Source: Papilionanthe hookeriana x Papilionanthe teres
Taxonomy: Eukaryota; Streptophyta; Magnoliopsida; Asparagales; Orchidaceae
DNA: 64,000 bases
Reading direction: 5' to 3'
Assembly (NCBI GenBank): GCA_022702705.1
Contig: CM040430.1
Location: 75,705,239 to 75,769,238, forward strand
Positions 1 to 11,963 of this stretch are shown piece after piece. The position numbers were made by a program, and so were the translations under genes. A model generated the notes under the pieces. That model ran no database searches. It was not told the origin of the DNA and worked only from the letters and a program-made list of their open reading frames with translations. The first letter of the stretch is position 1. Each line of letters opens with the position of its first letter.

Positions 1-828
1 CCTTTACCTTATATGTAATTCATAGACTTTACATCATTGAGCCCCAATCTTTTCTTTCTCAACTATATTCCTAAGATTCTTAATATTTCAAAATATAGTT
101 TTCATTACTTTAAATAGTTAACTATAGTCTTATCCCATTATACTAAATATCTTAACCTACAAAATTAATTTTCATTCCCAAAAATATTTCTTTGAATCTT
201 CCACAACATTTAAATAAAATCTAAATATAGTTAACTGAATTAAATTTTATCATAAAAATCATATTTATAAATTTTGAAAATATTTTAATTGAGAACAAAT
301 AACAGTTAATATTTTTCTACCCCCCCCCCCTTCAAACTTAAATTTTTCAATATATAGAAATAATATAGGGTGAAAAAAATTATAAATATAAATCATACCT
401 TTGCACTTTAAGCATTTTCATCTTTCTTAAATTTTGCATGTTCTTTTCAAAAATTTTAACTTCTACTGGCCTATAATATTATGAACTTTTCTACACATAT
501 AATAGATTAGATAATTTGTTGGGGTAATGAAATTTGGAAATAATTACATAATCTAAAACATTTAACAACTATAATTGGTTACACTATACAATACAATACC
601 AAATAGCATTTGCATTTCACAACACAATAACAAACAATCTACTATTTTATCTTAGAGTCCGCAATTACAATTATAATATATGCATCATAATTCATCCAAA
701 AATGAAATACAAACTACAAAAAAAATACACATCTCAGAAAATAATACAGTACACAAAATACAAATAACAGAATAAAAATACTACAACAAAACACACACAT
801 ACATCACAATTATTAAATTTAAGATTAG
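1..828. other. AT-rich stretch without a recognisable gene
   Basis: This stretch is very AT-rich and has no long reading frame. It includes a run of ten or more C at about 321-331. By position it should be 3' untranslated sequence of element D ahead of its 3' LTR. I see neither a polypurine tract nor an LTR boundary in it. Confidence 0.5.
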
Positions 829-1999
829 ACATCGAAATCCCATACTATATCTTCATCTCCCTGGTCAGCAGGTGGATTGGGCTTATAACGAGTATATCAG
901 GGGCATTCAGGAAAAGTAACATCAAGCTCACCTCTATAGTGCCTGACCTGAGCATCGTAGTAGGAAATCTCGAAATGAGAATGCCGTTGAAGATACTTAC
1001 TATCATGATCGTGACTTCGCTCTAATCCTTCAATCCTCTAATCTATTCTCTCAATCTTTCATCTAACTTTTCAAAACTCTTCCGCTGCAGGGTCATCTCA
1101 TTCATCAAATCATAAAGGGTAAGGAAGCTAGAGGCAAGAGAGTCATAACTAGTAGTGGGGATATCTCTACTAGCAGAAGATGTTTTACTCTTACTCCCAG
1201 ATCTCCATTCTTCATGGGATTCATATGTCTTTAAGTTAGCTTTACTAATGGGTTTCATAGGGTAAACCCATTCTTCATCAACTCTAGCTTGCACTCCAGA
1301 TAATTCGCAAAGTGCATAAATGAGGCCAGGATGTCCTAGTCCTCCACTTGATTCACTCTTTGCCATGGCCAAAGTATTCTTATAAATTATATTCCCCACA
1401 TTAATGCTTCTATTATTCTGAATACAGAAATTCAGAACCGCTCTATCTCTCTACACTTCACTATGGTGGTAGGTAGGGAGCATACTAGAACAAACGAAAT
1501 AATGCCATGCTTTAGCTGTGGCATTCATCATGGAAAAAGGAAAATTTATCCATTCATGCTGTTTAATTTTCCATGTCCCTTTCCCATTAGTGAGAAAGTC
1601 AATTACATTGTTAAACTGACCCTCCATGGTTCCAAATGTCTCATACTAACTAGAGTAAAAATCATGAAGTTTGTAAAAAGAGTTTTTGCGGGCAGCATTA
1701 AAATCAACAGATAACCCTCTTACTTTTACAGGTTCGTCCTCAAGCTGAATCAGATTGGCATAGAACTCTTTTACAACTTCTACACCAGTTTTGTTGGTGG
1801 TGCAGCAAAAGTTTTCCCACTTCCTTTCTCTATTAACTCGTTCAACTTCTCCTCCAGGATTATCAAAAACTCTATCTTGTATGTGTTTCTTTCTATGAAA
1901 GATAAAAGTGTACCTTGACTGGGCTTTTGCATTTACAAATCGAGCCTCGTCAAACTCAAGTCGCCTCTTTTGTCGGGGAGCCATTTTTCGATCTATCAA
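829..1999 (-). pseudogene. Athila 3' ORF, 'putative plant transposon protein' copy 2
   Basis: The reading starts at an ATG at 1999 (MAPRQKRR basic stretch a few residues in). It contains the family hallmark VVKEFYANL followed by KVRG and a DFN block, then breaks near 1640. It resumes with the GLGHPGLIYALCELSGV block at about 1330. The tail, interrupted by stops, reads HYRGELDVTFPECP and ends in acidic DEDIVWDFDV near 829. The layout matches the domain Pfam calls 'putative plant transposon protein', common downstream of integrase in Athila-like elements; its function is unknown. It is clearly diverged from the copy at 3098-4009 and broken by stops or frameshifts. Confidence 0.65.
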
Positions 2000-3097
2000 A
2001 TTTACAAAAATCTAAACTAAGCTCCAAAGTAATGATAAAATGGCTTCCAAAGGTGACTTTAAGAGTTCTAAATTAAGTTCCATGAATTTCTTCCCAGTAT
2101 TTTCTCTACATTTTCAATTTTACTGGAATTCCTAAATGTGGAAGAAATTCATGGTGAAAATAAAAAAATTTTACATAGGAGGGAAGCTCTTACCAAGTGA
2201 TGATCAAATCCGGTGTCAAAATGAGTTGAAATAGCCCCAAATCCAAGATCTCTCAAGCCCTAATTCAAAATTTTCAGTAAATAAGGGAAGAAGACGATGA
2301 ATAGTGGCGGTTGACTGGTCAAAATCACGGTAACAGGTAAATTTTTTAGATCTCTTCATCGGCGAGGCTGTTCACGCTGTCGGCGAGCTCAAATGAATGT
2401 AATAGCAGAATTCTCAAGAAAACTCATTATCAGCGACCTCGAGGGCGCCGTCGGCAAGATTCTTAAATTGTGTTTAATTTCTAGATTTTTGCTATTTCGA
2501 TCAATTTTAAGCCTCATCAACATTCGTTCGATCATTTTAAACATAAATTTTAATAAATAAGTGATGAATTAACACAAATAAACATTCACAACACAAAAAA
2601 TCACAATTATATATAAAATCCAAGAGTTACAATACACATTACACAACACACATAAGTTAGGTTTTTTCTCAACCTCAATTCATCAATTCAGCGTCTCAAT
2701 CTAAGCCACAACATTCTAAATGCTGAAAACAAACATTCCAATCTTAATCTCAACTACACCGAGATAAAAAATCAAACATCGAAAGCAAGCAAACTAATAA
2801 ATTCAAATCAAGTCTAAACATAAAGAAACATATAAAGTAAAGCAAATCTACTACCCCTCTAATTCAGTCTTTGGTTTATCCTCTGACATCACCCATCAAT
2901 TGAACATGAATGTAAAGGTTATAAAGGGTCGGAAAGGGAATTATTCAGTAGAATCATCTTCTATCCATCCCATCTTTCTCATTAAGCGTATCAACCTTCC
3001 TTCAAAATGTCCAGAGTGATCAAAGTGTTATTTCTCCTCCAATCAATGTGATCGAAGAGATCAGAGATATTGTTAATTGTATTCATTAAATTTTATA
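2000..3097. other. Spacer between the two transposon-protein ORFs
   Basis: Mostly AT-rich noncoding sequence. A GC-rich block at about 2355-2465 contains repeated GCCGTCGGC-like and CTCGAGG motifs. The same arrangement is found at about 4150-4272 and at 63070-63258. In the minus-strand sense the block lies upstream of the ORF at 829-1999. Confidence 0.5.
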
Positions 3098-4009
3098 CAA
3101 CTTTTTCCAGTTTCTTAATTTTGTGTATGATCACCAGCATGTTGTCTGATACTAGAGGTTGAATTAGAATTGAGTTCTGTGATGATTGCTCCATAAATAC
3201 GCTCATCTCATTCTCCTCTTCATTTGCTGGGAACATTTTGGTTGGGTCTAAAGGCTTCCAAGGTAGGAATACCTATTTCCAAATCTTGTATGGAACTTGG
3301 AACAGGCTGCAAAGTGAGAAAATTGTAGAAGGATGTCCAAGCCCATGAGTTGATCCTTGAACGATTAGGCCCAAAATAGACTTCACAATTATCGATCCAA
3401 TGTTAATTGGCAGTCCTATTTGAATACAATAATTTAATATAGCGCTTTCTTTAGTAACTTTACCGATCCTCATCATCGGTAATAACTTTGCAGAAATGAA
3501 AAAGTGCCAATCTTTTGATACGGGATTTAGAAGTGTAGCAGAAATCCTAACATACCTGTTTTCTCTAATTTTCCAGTCTTCAGTCTCGTCCGTTAAATAT
3601 TGGTAGATCTCATTCATCAGATTTATTTTCGAGATGAAGTTGGAATAATAGCAGAGAAGAACATTGTCGATCATAAACAATTTATTAATTCGTGCAGGAG
3701 TAAAAGTTATCCACCTACCTCGCACATAGACGCTTCCTTGGTTTATTCCATGCAAATTAGCGTCAAACTCCTTCACCACAGGAATGACTACTACAGCAGT
3801 AGTGTAGAAAAATACTTCTCATCGTCGCCGCACAATCACCTCTTCAATCGCTTTCGAAGGATTGTTTATCCTCGACTCACAAAACCTCTTTCTTTGATTA
3901 ATCTCCTCTTTATCATCACTTTATTAAAGATTCATTGTGCCTCAGCACTAACAAAATTTCTCCAGTTGAACACTCGAAATCTAGGGTAATCTGTGGAAGT
4001 GGAAGCCAT
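3098..4009 (-). pseudogene. Athila 3' ORF, 'putative plant transposon protein' copy 1
   Basis: A possible start is the ATG at 4009 (MASTSTDYPRF). The reading is interrupted near 3930 and again near 3800. The longest open piece, 3273-3779, holds VKEFDANLHG, VYVRGRWITFTPARINKLF, a middle block with WHFFISAKLLPM, and the C-terminal GLGHPSTIFSLCSLF block. A broken acidic tail continues to about 3098. These blocks mark the plant-transposon-protein family found 3' of pol in Athila elements; its role is not established. It precedes copy 2 in the direction of transcription. Confidence 0.7.
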
Positions 4010-4149
4010 TAAGGATGAATTCAAGGGAGTATCTATCTGTTTTTTTTTTGGAAATGGAGAGTTTAGGAACCGTCACTGGAAGTTTATAGGAGAAAAATTC
4101 CGCCTAAAACCTAAAAAACTACCATTTTGAACTTTGAGAACTATCCACT

Positions 4150-4272
4150 CACCGATCTCACCGTCGGCGGCCTCGATGGTGTCGTCGGCAGGCTTGTGTA
4201 ATTAAATTATCGGGGCTCTCGAGAAAACCCACCATTGGCAGAGTCGAGCTCGCCGTCAGCGCCCAAGGAAAA
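4150..4272 (-). repeat. GC-rich iterated palindromic block
   Basis: Within AT-rich surroundings this stretch carries several near-palindromic GCCGTCGGCGGC / GCTCGCCGTCAGCG motifs around a CTCTCGAGAAAA centre. It lies about 140 bp upstream (minus sense) of the possible ATG of transposon-protein copy 1. A TATA-like CCTATAAAC (about 4092-4100, minus sense) lies between them. The same composite block recurs near 2355-2465 and in the D LTR at 63070-63258. A promoter role is inference. Confidence 0.45.
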
Positions 4273-4424
4273 ATTTGCACATTAACACTGTGGTCCAAAT
4301 TCGTTCCAAACTTTCTCTATGGGTCCAAATTACATAATGATCAAAGGGTAAATACGAGTAGTAGAATTCAATACTACCACATACTAATGATAAATCCAAA
4401 CAAATACACAACAAATAAAGATAA

Positions 4425-4480
4425 CTATGGGTTGCCTCCCATAAAGCGCTTGGTTTAATGTCGTCAGCCTGACCAATTCA
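4425..4480 (-). other. Conserved Athila segment after integrase
   Basis: The plus-strand stretch reads GGGTTGCCTCCCATAAAGCG, followed by sequence like TTTAATGTCGTCAGCCTGACC. Similar wording (gggttgcctccca...gcgct...) commonly follows integrase in plant Athila-type elements. Its role is not known; it supports the lineage call. Confidence 0.5.
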
Positions 4481-4526
4481 AGTGTTTTCTAGGTTGATTG
4501 AGCATTAAAACCTCTTTAAAGTTTTG

Positions 4527-5091
4527 TCATTTACCCTTAAAATATGGTTTTAATCTGTATCCATTTACTTTAAATCTATTCCTAGTCTTTGGATCTTCAA
4601 TTTCAACAGTTTCATAAGTATAAATTTGAGTCACAATAAAGGGTCCTAACCAACGAGACTTCAATTTCCTAGGGAATAACTTCAGCCATGTATTGTAAAG
4701 AAAAACTTCTTGTCCCTGTTCAAAGTTCTTCTTGTTAATCTTCCGATCATGCCTTAACTTCAGTTTTTCATTATAAATTCTATCGTTATCATAAGATTCA
4801 TTTTGTAATTCTTCCAATTCATTCATTTGTAGCAATCTCTTCTCACCAGCATTTTTCAAATTATAACTGAATTATTTAATCACCCAATATGCTTTATGCT
4901 CAAATTCTACTAGCAAGTGGCAAGTCTATCCAAAAATGAGTCTGTAAGGAGTCATTCCAGTAAGAGTTTTATAAGAAGTATTGTATACCCATAATGCAGT
5001 ATCCAGTCTCGTAGACCAATTTAATTTACTAGGGTTTACAGTCTTTTCTAGAGTTTTTTTAATCTCTCGATTAGACACTTCAGTTAATCCA
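4527..5091 (-). pseudogene. int: Integrase C-terminal third of element D
   Basis: Reading minus from 5091, the frame gives GLTEVSNREIKKTLEKT, which carries the third catalytic acidic residue (Glu) of the DDE triad. LWVYNTSYKTLTGMTPYRLIFG and the GPY-type C-terminal domain follow. The C-terminal domain includes WLKLFPRKLKSRWLGPFIV and ends in GYRLKPYFKGK (4527-4859). Stops occur near 4930 and 4870. The N-terminal part, with the zinc finger and two Asp residues, is at 56957-57480, separated by insertion of element B. Confidence 0.88.
5087..5091. repeat. Target-site duplication of element B (left)
   Basis: ATCCA directly precedes the TGTTGACCTC start of B and is repeated at 56952-56956 after the ...TGCCGACA end. 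It lies in the D integrase sequence, whose reading continues across the two sides. Confidence 0.92.
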
Positions 5092-6798
5092 TGTTGACCT
5101 CATTTTTCGTGAGGTCTGATCCCTCTCTCCTTAGTGCTTAGGATCTAGCCAAAGTTTTTCCCTTTGACTATCCTAGAAGACTAGAGATGGAACCCACCAT
5201 TTAGAAATTTAAACCAAATCTTGATTCTCTTTGGAATCCTACATAAATGGTCATTAACCTCCAAGTCACATGGAAGGTTAAGATCAATGTGCAGGAAGAC
5301 AATGATAAATTCCATTAGGATGTTGAAGCCTTAGGATAACCATGGGTGGCCTGGTCTGGTGAGGTCCAGTTTGCACACACCACATTGTTACACATGTCTA
5401 AACCCTAAAAAACACTCTTACCAACCTTCGCTTTCTGACTCAAGTAGGAAACTCATATGGATGGACCTCAACCCCTAAGCCTCTGGCTAAGAGGGTTAGG
5501 AACAACATATTGAGTGCTTAAAATGAGCCATCTCATGGCTCTTGTGAGCTTAACATGGCTTCATGGCTCAACCAAAATTGTTTTATTTTACTCACATCTA
5601 TTCAATCTTCATTTTTCTCAAAATTTCAATTTTTGACCCTCAGGGCCCTAAACCCACCAAACCTACCAAATACCCTTGAAATTGCCTAAAATTTTCAAAA
5701 TTGCCTAAATTAACCAAGATTTCTCAAAATCAATCCTAAATTTTCCCCACCACTCAAATTGATCATCCATGACCAAATATATCAAAATTCCCAAAAATAG
5801 CCCCCAATACCCTTCATGTACCCTCCTTGTACCCTAAAAGCCTAAAAATTCCAAAATTCCAAAAAAATCTCAAAAAATCACAATAAATTCCAAAATATTA
5901 TTCACATCATTTTCTTCAACTGCCACACACCCCAATTGTGTCAATTTAACCCAATTTGATCAAAAAGTCCAAATTGGCCCTTTAGGCCCAAAGTGACCAA
6001 CTAACTCAATCCATCCCAAATTGAACCCAAATGTCACCCAATTTTCCTCAAATTTATTTTGAAATCTTCCTAACATCCCCACAAATAAAACTCTACATTA
6101 AGTTACCCCAAATTTGGAACCAAACTTCACTCAAGACTAACTCAAACCAAAATTCCCCAAATTAGCCTAAATCAATCATGAACCCAAACAAGCCCAAAAG
6201 TTATTCCAAGGCCCATATGACAATTTTTTTTCTCATCATCCTTTTAATTGAAATAATTCCCTAAGTTCCAATTTCGTCATCAAAAAATTCTATATCAAGC
6301 CTCATGCCAAATTACCCCTAAATGTCAAAAATCCCAAAATCCCTTTCTCATGCAAGTGAGCCAAGCCATTCCCAAGCCATGAGCAAGCCTTGGAGCCATG
6401 TTTAAGCCACATGAAGCCATGAGAACTTTAGATTTTTCATCACTCCATAAATGTAAAAATGAGGAAGGCATTTAAACACCCCTTAAAAGTCATTAACCTT
6501 ACCCATGCTTCACTCTAACCTAAAATTAATCCAAATAATTTTGATGGGGACTTCACCATCCTTCCCTTGGTTGACCCAACTAATTTCCATCAGCCTAAAG
6601 CCATCTTAAAGGGTGAATCAAACCCAAAAGCATGACTTGACCAAAATGAGCCCAAAAGAGCCACTTCTCCCATTCCACTTAAATTAAACCCTTTACACAT
6701 GGCAATACCCAATTGAACTCACTAAACCCCACCCCTAACCTCACTAGTCAAGATGGTGATCCATGCCTGGCCGGACCACCACCTGGCTTGCCGGAAAC
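5092..6798 (+). repeat. Element B 5' LTR, block 1 (U3)
   Basis: Aligns with 50407 to about 52095 of the 3' LTR with scattered differences. It begins TGTTGACCTC, with a terminal stem of GACCTCA and TGAGGTC around a T-rich loop (5096-5116). The remainder is AT-rich and repetitive (CCCAAATT/CCAAAATT wording) without coding potential. It is interrupted at 6798 by solo LTR C. Confidence 0.9.
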
Positions 6799-8557
6799 TG
6801 ATCCATGAAAAAAATAATTATTTTTATGCCTTGATTTTTATTAAAATTTTAAGGATATTATGCTTTAATGAAAGGTATTTTTTTATGTTTTTGGATGTAG
6901 ATGATGTAAAAATATTCAAAAAGAAAAAAAGATGAAAAAGGATGAAAAGGGAGCAAAAAGATGCAAAATTGGAGCTAAAATACAAAATTGCCAAAATAAT
7001 GGGTTTGGCGCCTAGGCACTAGAATCCGGCGCCTAAGCGCCAGCTCGATACCAAAGCAATTACGATTTTGTAACTACTTTGGGCACTTATTTTGACAGTT
7101 AGAATGGTTATTAGAACTTCTAGAAGATTGACAGTTATTCCTAGATTATAGGACATGTGATTCATTGTATCTAGAGGCTTGGAAACGGTTTGGATCGCGA
7201 AGAGGTGCTATCCAAAGTGAAGAGGTGCGAAGAACTGGACGCGGAGTCTGACGCCTAGGCGCCAGATGCCAGCTCCTAGGCGCCAGATGCCGGCGCCTAG
7301 GCGCCAGACATAGTTTCTAGAAGATTCATTGTACTTGGACACATTTTGAAGAGGTGTTTTTAGGCAACCCTTAAAGCCTATAAATAAGAGGCCCTTTCTA
7401 CAGAAAAAGAGGCCTCCAATTAGAGAGATAATTTTAAATATAGGGCCACAATTTTAGTTTACTTTCCTTCATAAATTAGTGAGTTTATTTTATTTAGAGT
7501 TTGTATTGAGAGTTTGGAAGAGTTAGTGCTTTTGAAGTGTACTTCACTTTGGAGTCAGTAGGAATCAGAGGTTCAGTTGGAGAAACACTTGAGATAAGTA
7601 TTTGTAATTTGATTCAAAGTTTTATTTATATGTTTTGTTATTTAAATTCAATGTGTTCTTAGTAGTTACTTTCTCCTTTCATATATAAAAAGATAGATAA
7701 GATAATATAAATTTGTTGGAGAATTAAAAACTAAATATGTTTAAATGTTGTGATGATGTTAATACTGAATCTTAATTTACTATTTAAATTGGCCATTTAA
7801 GTTGTTAAAATCTGTTGAAGAATTTTGAGACCTAGAAGGAGATGAATTCTTAACAAGTAGATATCACATGAATCCTTGGGTAGTCAAAGGCCTTGTGAGG
7901 GTTATTCAAGGTGAAGTGCAAATAAATAGGAAAATTTTATTCAATGGGTGTAGAATTAATAAGTTTTTAGAGTGACAGACTAAATTCTTTTAATTTGGTT
8001 TATAGAAAGATAACGGGTCACTAGTAGGGCCGACCATAGCCACCCTTGGACATCTAGTAGTGTGAGCCTAGATTAACTCATTCTATTAACAATACATCCA
8101 GAACTAATTTATAGATTAGCCAATGTTCTTTATACTATCAAGCGAAGGTAAAGAATAGGAATGCTTCTATTTGGTACAATACCATAAATTTATATTCTCC
8201 ACGAATATTACATTATCTAAAAAGTCTTGGATTAATTGGAAGGAAGAAATTTTTTTGCTTATTATTATATACATCACTCATTATTTTAGTACTGCTTTAT
8301 TTCTGCATTTAGTAAATTAAATATTAAATTTATAACTTTAAAAAAAATAAATAAAAATAAAATTAAAATATTTAAAAATCTATAAAGCCCTATATTACTT
8401 GAAACGATATGTATACTTGCGTAGTACCTCTAGTGTGTAAAATATTTTCCATAAAATTATATTTATATACACTAGCCGCTATTATTATTTGGGTCAAAGT
8501 TTTGGCTATAACATATTTTTGGAAGCATAAATTACTGCGTTATTTGCGATCGGGTTA
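6799..8557 (+). mobile_element. Solo LTR C, Athila-related
   Basis: A 1.76-kb insertion with 5-bp direct repeats GAAAC (6794-6798 and 8558-8562), beginning TGATCC and ending GGGTTA. The final CA has become TA. The B 3' LTR shows the empty site. It has no coding sequence and no second LTR, so a full element was probably lost by LTR-LTR recombination. Parts match element D's LTR in the opposite orientation, for example the blocks near GTTCTTTAT...GGTAAAGAATA and GTATACTTGC. A TATA-like CTATAAATA at about 7379-7387 follows a U3 with repeated GGCGCCTAGGCGCC palindromes (about 7005-7045 and 7238-7310). Confidence 0.85.
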
Positions 8558-8711
8558 GAAACCACCAGGCCGAGAGGCTTGATTTGATTCAAAAATTCAA
8601 ATTGAGCTTGCTGAGTTGTCCCAACCCAATTGGACTTCACTGCTCTTCTTCTCCTCCCCTAAGCAGCTGATCCTAACTTCTAGTTGGCCCTGGTAAGCCC
8701 TTTAGCCATGG

Positions 8712-8720
8712 CTATTTAAA
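8712..8720 (+). promoter_or_regulatory. TATA-like box of B 5' LTR
   Basis: CTATTTAAA occurs in a less AT-rich context. The same box is at 52251-52259 in the 3' LTR and, reversed, at 14562-14570 and 34848-34856 in the LTRs of A. Conservation in four LTR copies of both elements supports its being the core promoter. Confidence 0.6.
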
Positions 8721-9502
8721 CAGCCAACCTCCACGGACTAAAAGTTGGCTGAACCAAAGTCTCTCAAAACCTCTATCCAAGTGGCCTAAATTCTCTCTGT
8801 AACATAGAGAAGAAGTTCCCCACTGTTCTCCTGCCCTCATCCCTATTGATTGAGCTCAATTTCAGAGCTTAATACTCAGGACAAAACAGGACACTTCACC
8901 ACAGTGAGCAAAACCTCAAAATGATCAACCCTACACCATCACTAGACTAAGAGAGGAAGTTCCCCAGTGGAAGCCCCCTCATCAGGCCACCAATTTGTGC
9001 TGGAGACCAAAGCTTGAAATCAAGTTTGGTGGAAATCATACCTAGACATTTCACCACCACCAGAGGCTTCATCCCTAGCTTCCCCAGACTCCAACAAATG
9101 TGCCAAGATCCTATGATTGAAGCCTCACTTCTCAGAGCTAAGGTATTGAACTCCTCCTTCTCGAGATCTTATTTTGATTCTCCATTTTATTTGAGTCAAT
9201 TTCAAAGAATAATAGCCATATAGATGTGTTTGCATTGTTGAGACGAGTTCATAGAGCCCAAGATTACGCAATTTGGTTGAGAGATGAGGGAGATCTTAAG
9301 GTTTGAGTGTGGACAGTTCTCGGGTTCGGGCACTTGGGGACGATGAACGGATGTCGTCCATTCGCACGTGTATTGGATGAATGGTGGGGATCAAGCCGTA
9401 CGAGGAAATGGAACAGGACAGTGGGCCGAGTGGCTGTCGAGTCAGATGGCAGCGTCAAACAGGAGCGCGCCAAGCGGAGCTTCATCCCGGACGAGGATGA
9501 CA

Positions 9503-9507
9503 CGGCG
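9503..9507. repeat. Target-site duplication of element A (left)
   Basis: CGGCG precedes the TGTCGGCA terminus of A and is repeated at 37224-37228. The B 3' LTR gives the corresponding uninterrupted site near 53012 (GACGCGCCGCCGACGTGG). Confidence 0.93.
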
Positions 9508-11638
9508 TGTCGGCATATTTTTAGGTTATGTGTTTTATTTTGAAAAGGGAGTCGCCTACAGAAATTGTTGGCGAATTTTTTTATATTTTAAATTTAATTT
9601 AAATATATAGTTTAAAAGATAACATTTGATTTTGAAAGTAATTTTAAGTTTAAAAGTTTTAAGATATGAAATCAAACCGATCTCGCATCCCAAAAAGTTT
9701 ATATAAACGAGCACCGCACCACAAACCGTGTATCTATTCCCGAGAATAGACACATCGCTTGATGATGGGGCTCGATTAAATAAACTAGGAGATTTGTGAC
9801 ATCCGTTTGGTCCGCGAACCAATTTTATAAGCCGAGCAAGTTCCCCTGTTTAATATGAAAACATTAAACGGGGTTTATATTACACGGGTTCTTAAAGTTC
9901 CCTATAAGGGCAAGCCCCTATAGTTAATTACATCTTAAGTGACGGAAATCACCTAAGAAAACTCTCGATAATAATCGATAGTTCTGCTCTCGAGAATTTC
10001 AAAGTTTAAGTTTTCAAGGGATTGAATTTTGGAATTTCGATAGGGAATGGATCAAATTTGGAACATTTTATTTTGGGAGTCCAAAGGAAGAAGGGTAGGA
10101 GAAATCACGGATCCAAAGCGAACTACGGTAATTTCCCGACTATCCTATTGTTTGGCTTGAATTTAGGAAGGTCATAATGTTTATTTAGTATTTTGATCCT
10201 GCCGATTTTAATTAGTTAGGACTTATATTCGTATGATAAAATCATACGAAATAGCACTCGAAGATGTGAGGGTTTATATCGTATCGGACGACTACCTCGG
10301 AAATCCTAAGACCGGTTAGGGCTTAATTTACATGATATGATCATGCAAATGCCTAACGAAGAGTTGAGGATTTATGTTGCCCTAGGCAAACTACCTCGAA
10401 GTCTTATGGCTTGGTTATTTAATTCTAGGAAAGTTTTGCTGAAGTGGGTTCAAGTTTTTGCGACGACGATGGCCGTCGTTGCCTACCATGCTCAGAGCTC
10501 CTTGTTGTTGCGGAGGATTAGTTTTAGAAGTCATAAATCGGGAGATGAGAGAAGTGTTCTGGTTTAAAGAAAGTCTTAATTTCCAAGTGTTTTTTATGTT
10601 TTAATTAAAACAAATCTTAAAGTTGATTAAACGAGCCGATTAAGATCCCGCGGTTCAGTCATCCGGCACCAGTTATTTTCATCGAATTCACTTAGTCCGG
10701 ATGAATTTGCTAAACTCGACTAAATGAGTTCCGCACTTTCATTTAGACCAGTGGGAAATCCCGTTAGCAACACGTGGGTTACATCATCAGAGGTATTCCG
10801 ATCATTCAATGAGACGTTTTAATTTAGTTGTAGTTGTAGTTTTGTTGTTACTGTTTGTGATTAAATTTTGAGTTGTCTTATATTTTGAAATGTTGTGGAG
10901 GTGAATTTTATCTTGTAGTGTCTTTTAATTTAGTTATGGGTTTCGAGTTTTGGTTTACGTTTTAAAGGTGTAGGTTTTCATGCAAGCTGTTGTTTCATCG
11001 TACGAAAAGTAAGTGCGATGCGATTAAATAAATTGCCAGTAAAGTAAATCGCAATAAAATAAAAGCGTACTGGAGGGTCTTCCAGTCATCCCAAGTTGCA
11101 CTTAAAACACGGTTAGAATATTTAAGCGAGTTCCTAGGTAAAGCTAAGGTAAGGGTTAGGGTTTTCTACCAAATTCCTAATCCTATAGTTAGTCATTTCC
11201 TATGACGTCTAGGTTCCTTGTGTTTTTAGTTTGAAGACGATTTTCTTCATCGAAAGAACAATTAAGTTCGATTGTTCTTATAAATATCCTATCATATTGA
11301 GGAAGTGCTTAAGAAGAATCCTAAACATCTTTTCAATATTTATAGGATTGTTTTAAGTCCAAGAGAATTTAATTATGTAAATGAATCGATCGTCCAGAGG
11401 TTTTCAAGTTTTGTTAACTTGCTCGGTGAACTAGGATATTTGAATGTCACTATAAGTGAAGTAACATTTCATTTAATACTCCATTTAGGAGTTACGATAG
11501 TAAAAGCTCTGAGAGGCAAAATGATATTTAATGATTTGTGATTCAAATTTAAGTTCAAATTGATGATTTAAGTTTGGAATAGTGTTCAAGTTATTTTAGA
11601 TTTATTTTTGAGTTCTTTATGTCTTAGGTGATGTTATT

Positions 11639-11963
11639 TAATTCAACTTAATTTAATTTAATTTTTTTTAATTTAATTTTTAATTTGATGTAATTTAATT
11701 CAATTTAGTTTGGTTTGATGTTACATTAAATTAATTTGATTTAATTTAATTTTTAATTTAATTTGATTTAATTTAATTTAATTTAATTTAATTTATTTAA
11801 TTTAATTTAATTTTTAATTTAATTTAATTTAATTTAATTCTTAATTTAATTTAATTTTTTAATTTAATTTTTAATTTGATTTAATTTTTAATTTAATTTT
11901 TAATTTGATTTAATTTAATTTAATTTAATTTTTTAATTTAATTTAATTTAATTTTATTCATTT
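11639..11963. repeat. Degenerate (TTTAA)n microsatellite in LTR
   Basis: Over 300 bp built almost entirely of AATTT/TTTAATT steps. The same array is at 31938-32256 in the other LTR of A. The corresponding place in the B LTR (around 54790-55030) is much shorter and not arrayed, so the expansion happened in A's lineage before its insertion. Confidence 0.85.

Larger units (their letters stand above)
1..5091 (-). mobile_element. Athila-like Ty3/gypsy element D, 3' part
   Basis: This is the downstream part of a minus-strand Athila-type retrotransposon. It holds the C-terminal third of integrase (4527-5091), then two diverged copies of the plant 'putative transposon protein' ORF found 3' of pol in Athila elements. 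The other part of the element resumes at 56952, beyond element B. Removing B and one ATCCA repeat makes the integrase reading continuous. No 3' LTR matching the LTR at 61730 onward is visible before position 1, so the element runs off the left edge. Reading frames contain stops, so it is an old, dead copy. Confidence 0.85.
8558..9507 (+). repeat. Element B 5' LTR, block 2
   Basis: Continues the B LTR from solo LTR C to the insertion of A. It aligns with about 52096-53012 of the 3' LTR. It includes the TATA-like box at 8712-8720 and the GC-rich part near 9400-9507. Short open frames here overlap on both strands, are not conserved in the other LTR copies, and are not called as genes. Confidence 0.9.

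Noticed and set aside
1463..1714. 83-codon plus-strand frame
   Set aside because: Antisense shadow of the D transposon-protein ORF; no family match.
5092..6798. Possible host promoter or gene in the CCAAATT-rich stretch
   Set aside because: It aligns throughout with the B 3' LTR; noncoding LTR sequence.
9264..9610. Overlapping open frames on both strands
   Set aside because: Located in B's LTR across the A insertion site; not conserved in the 3' LTR near 52820-53118.
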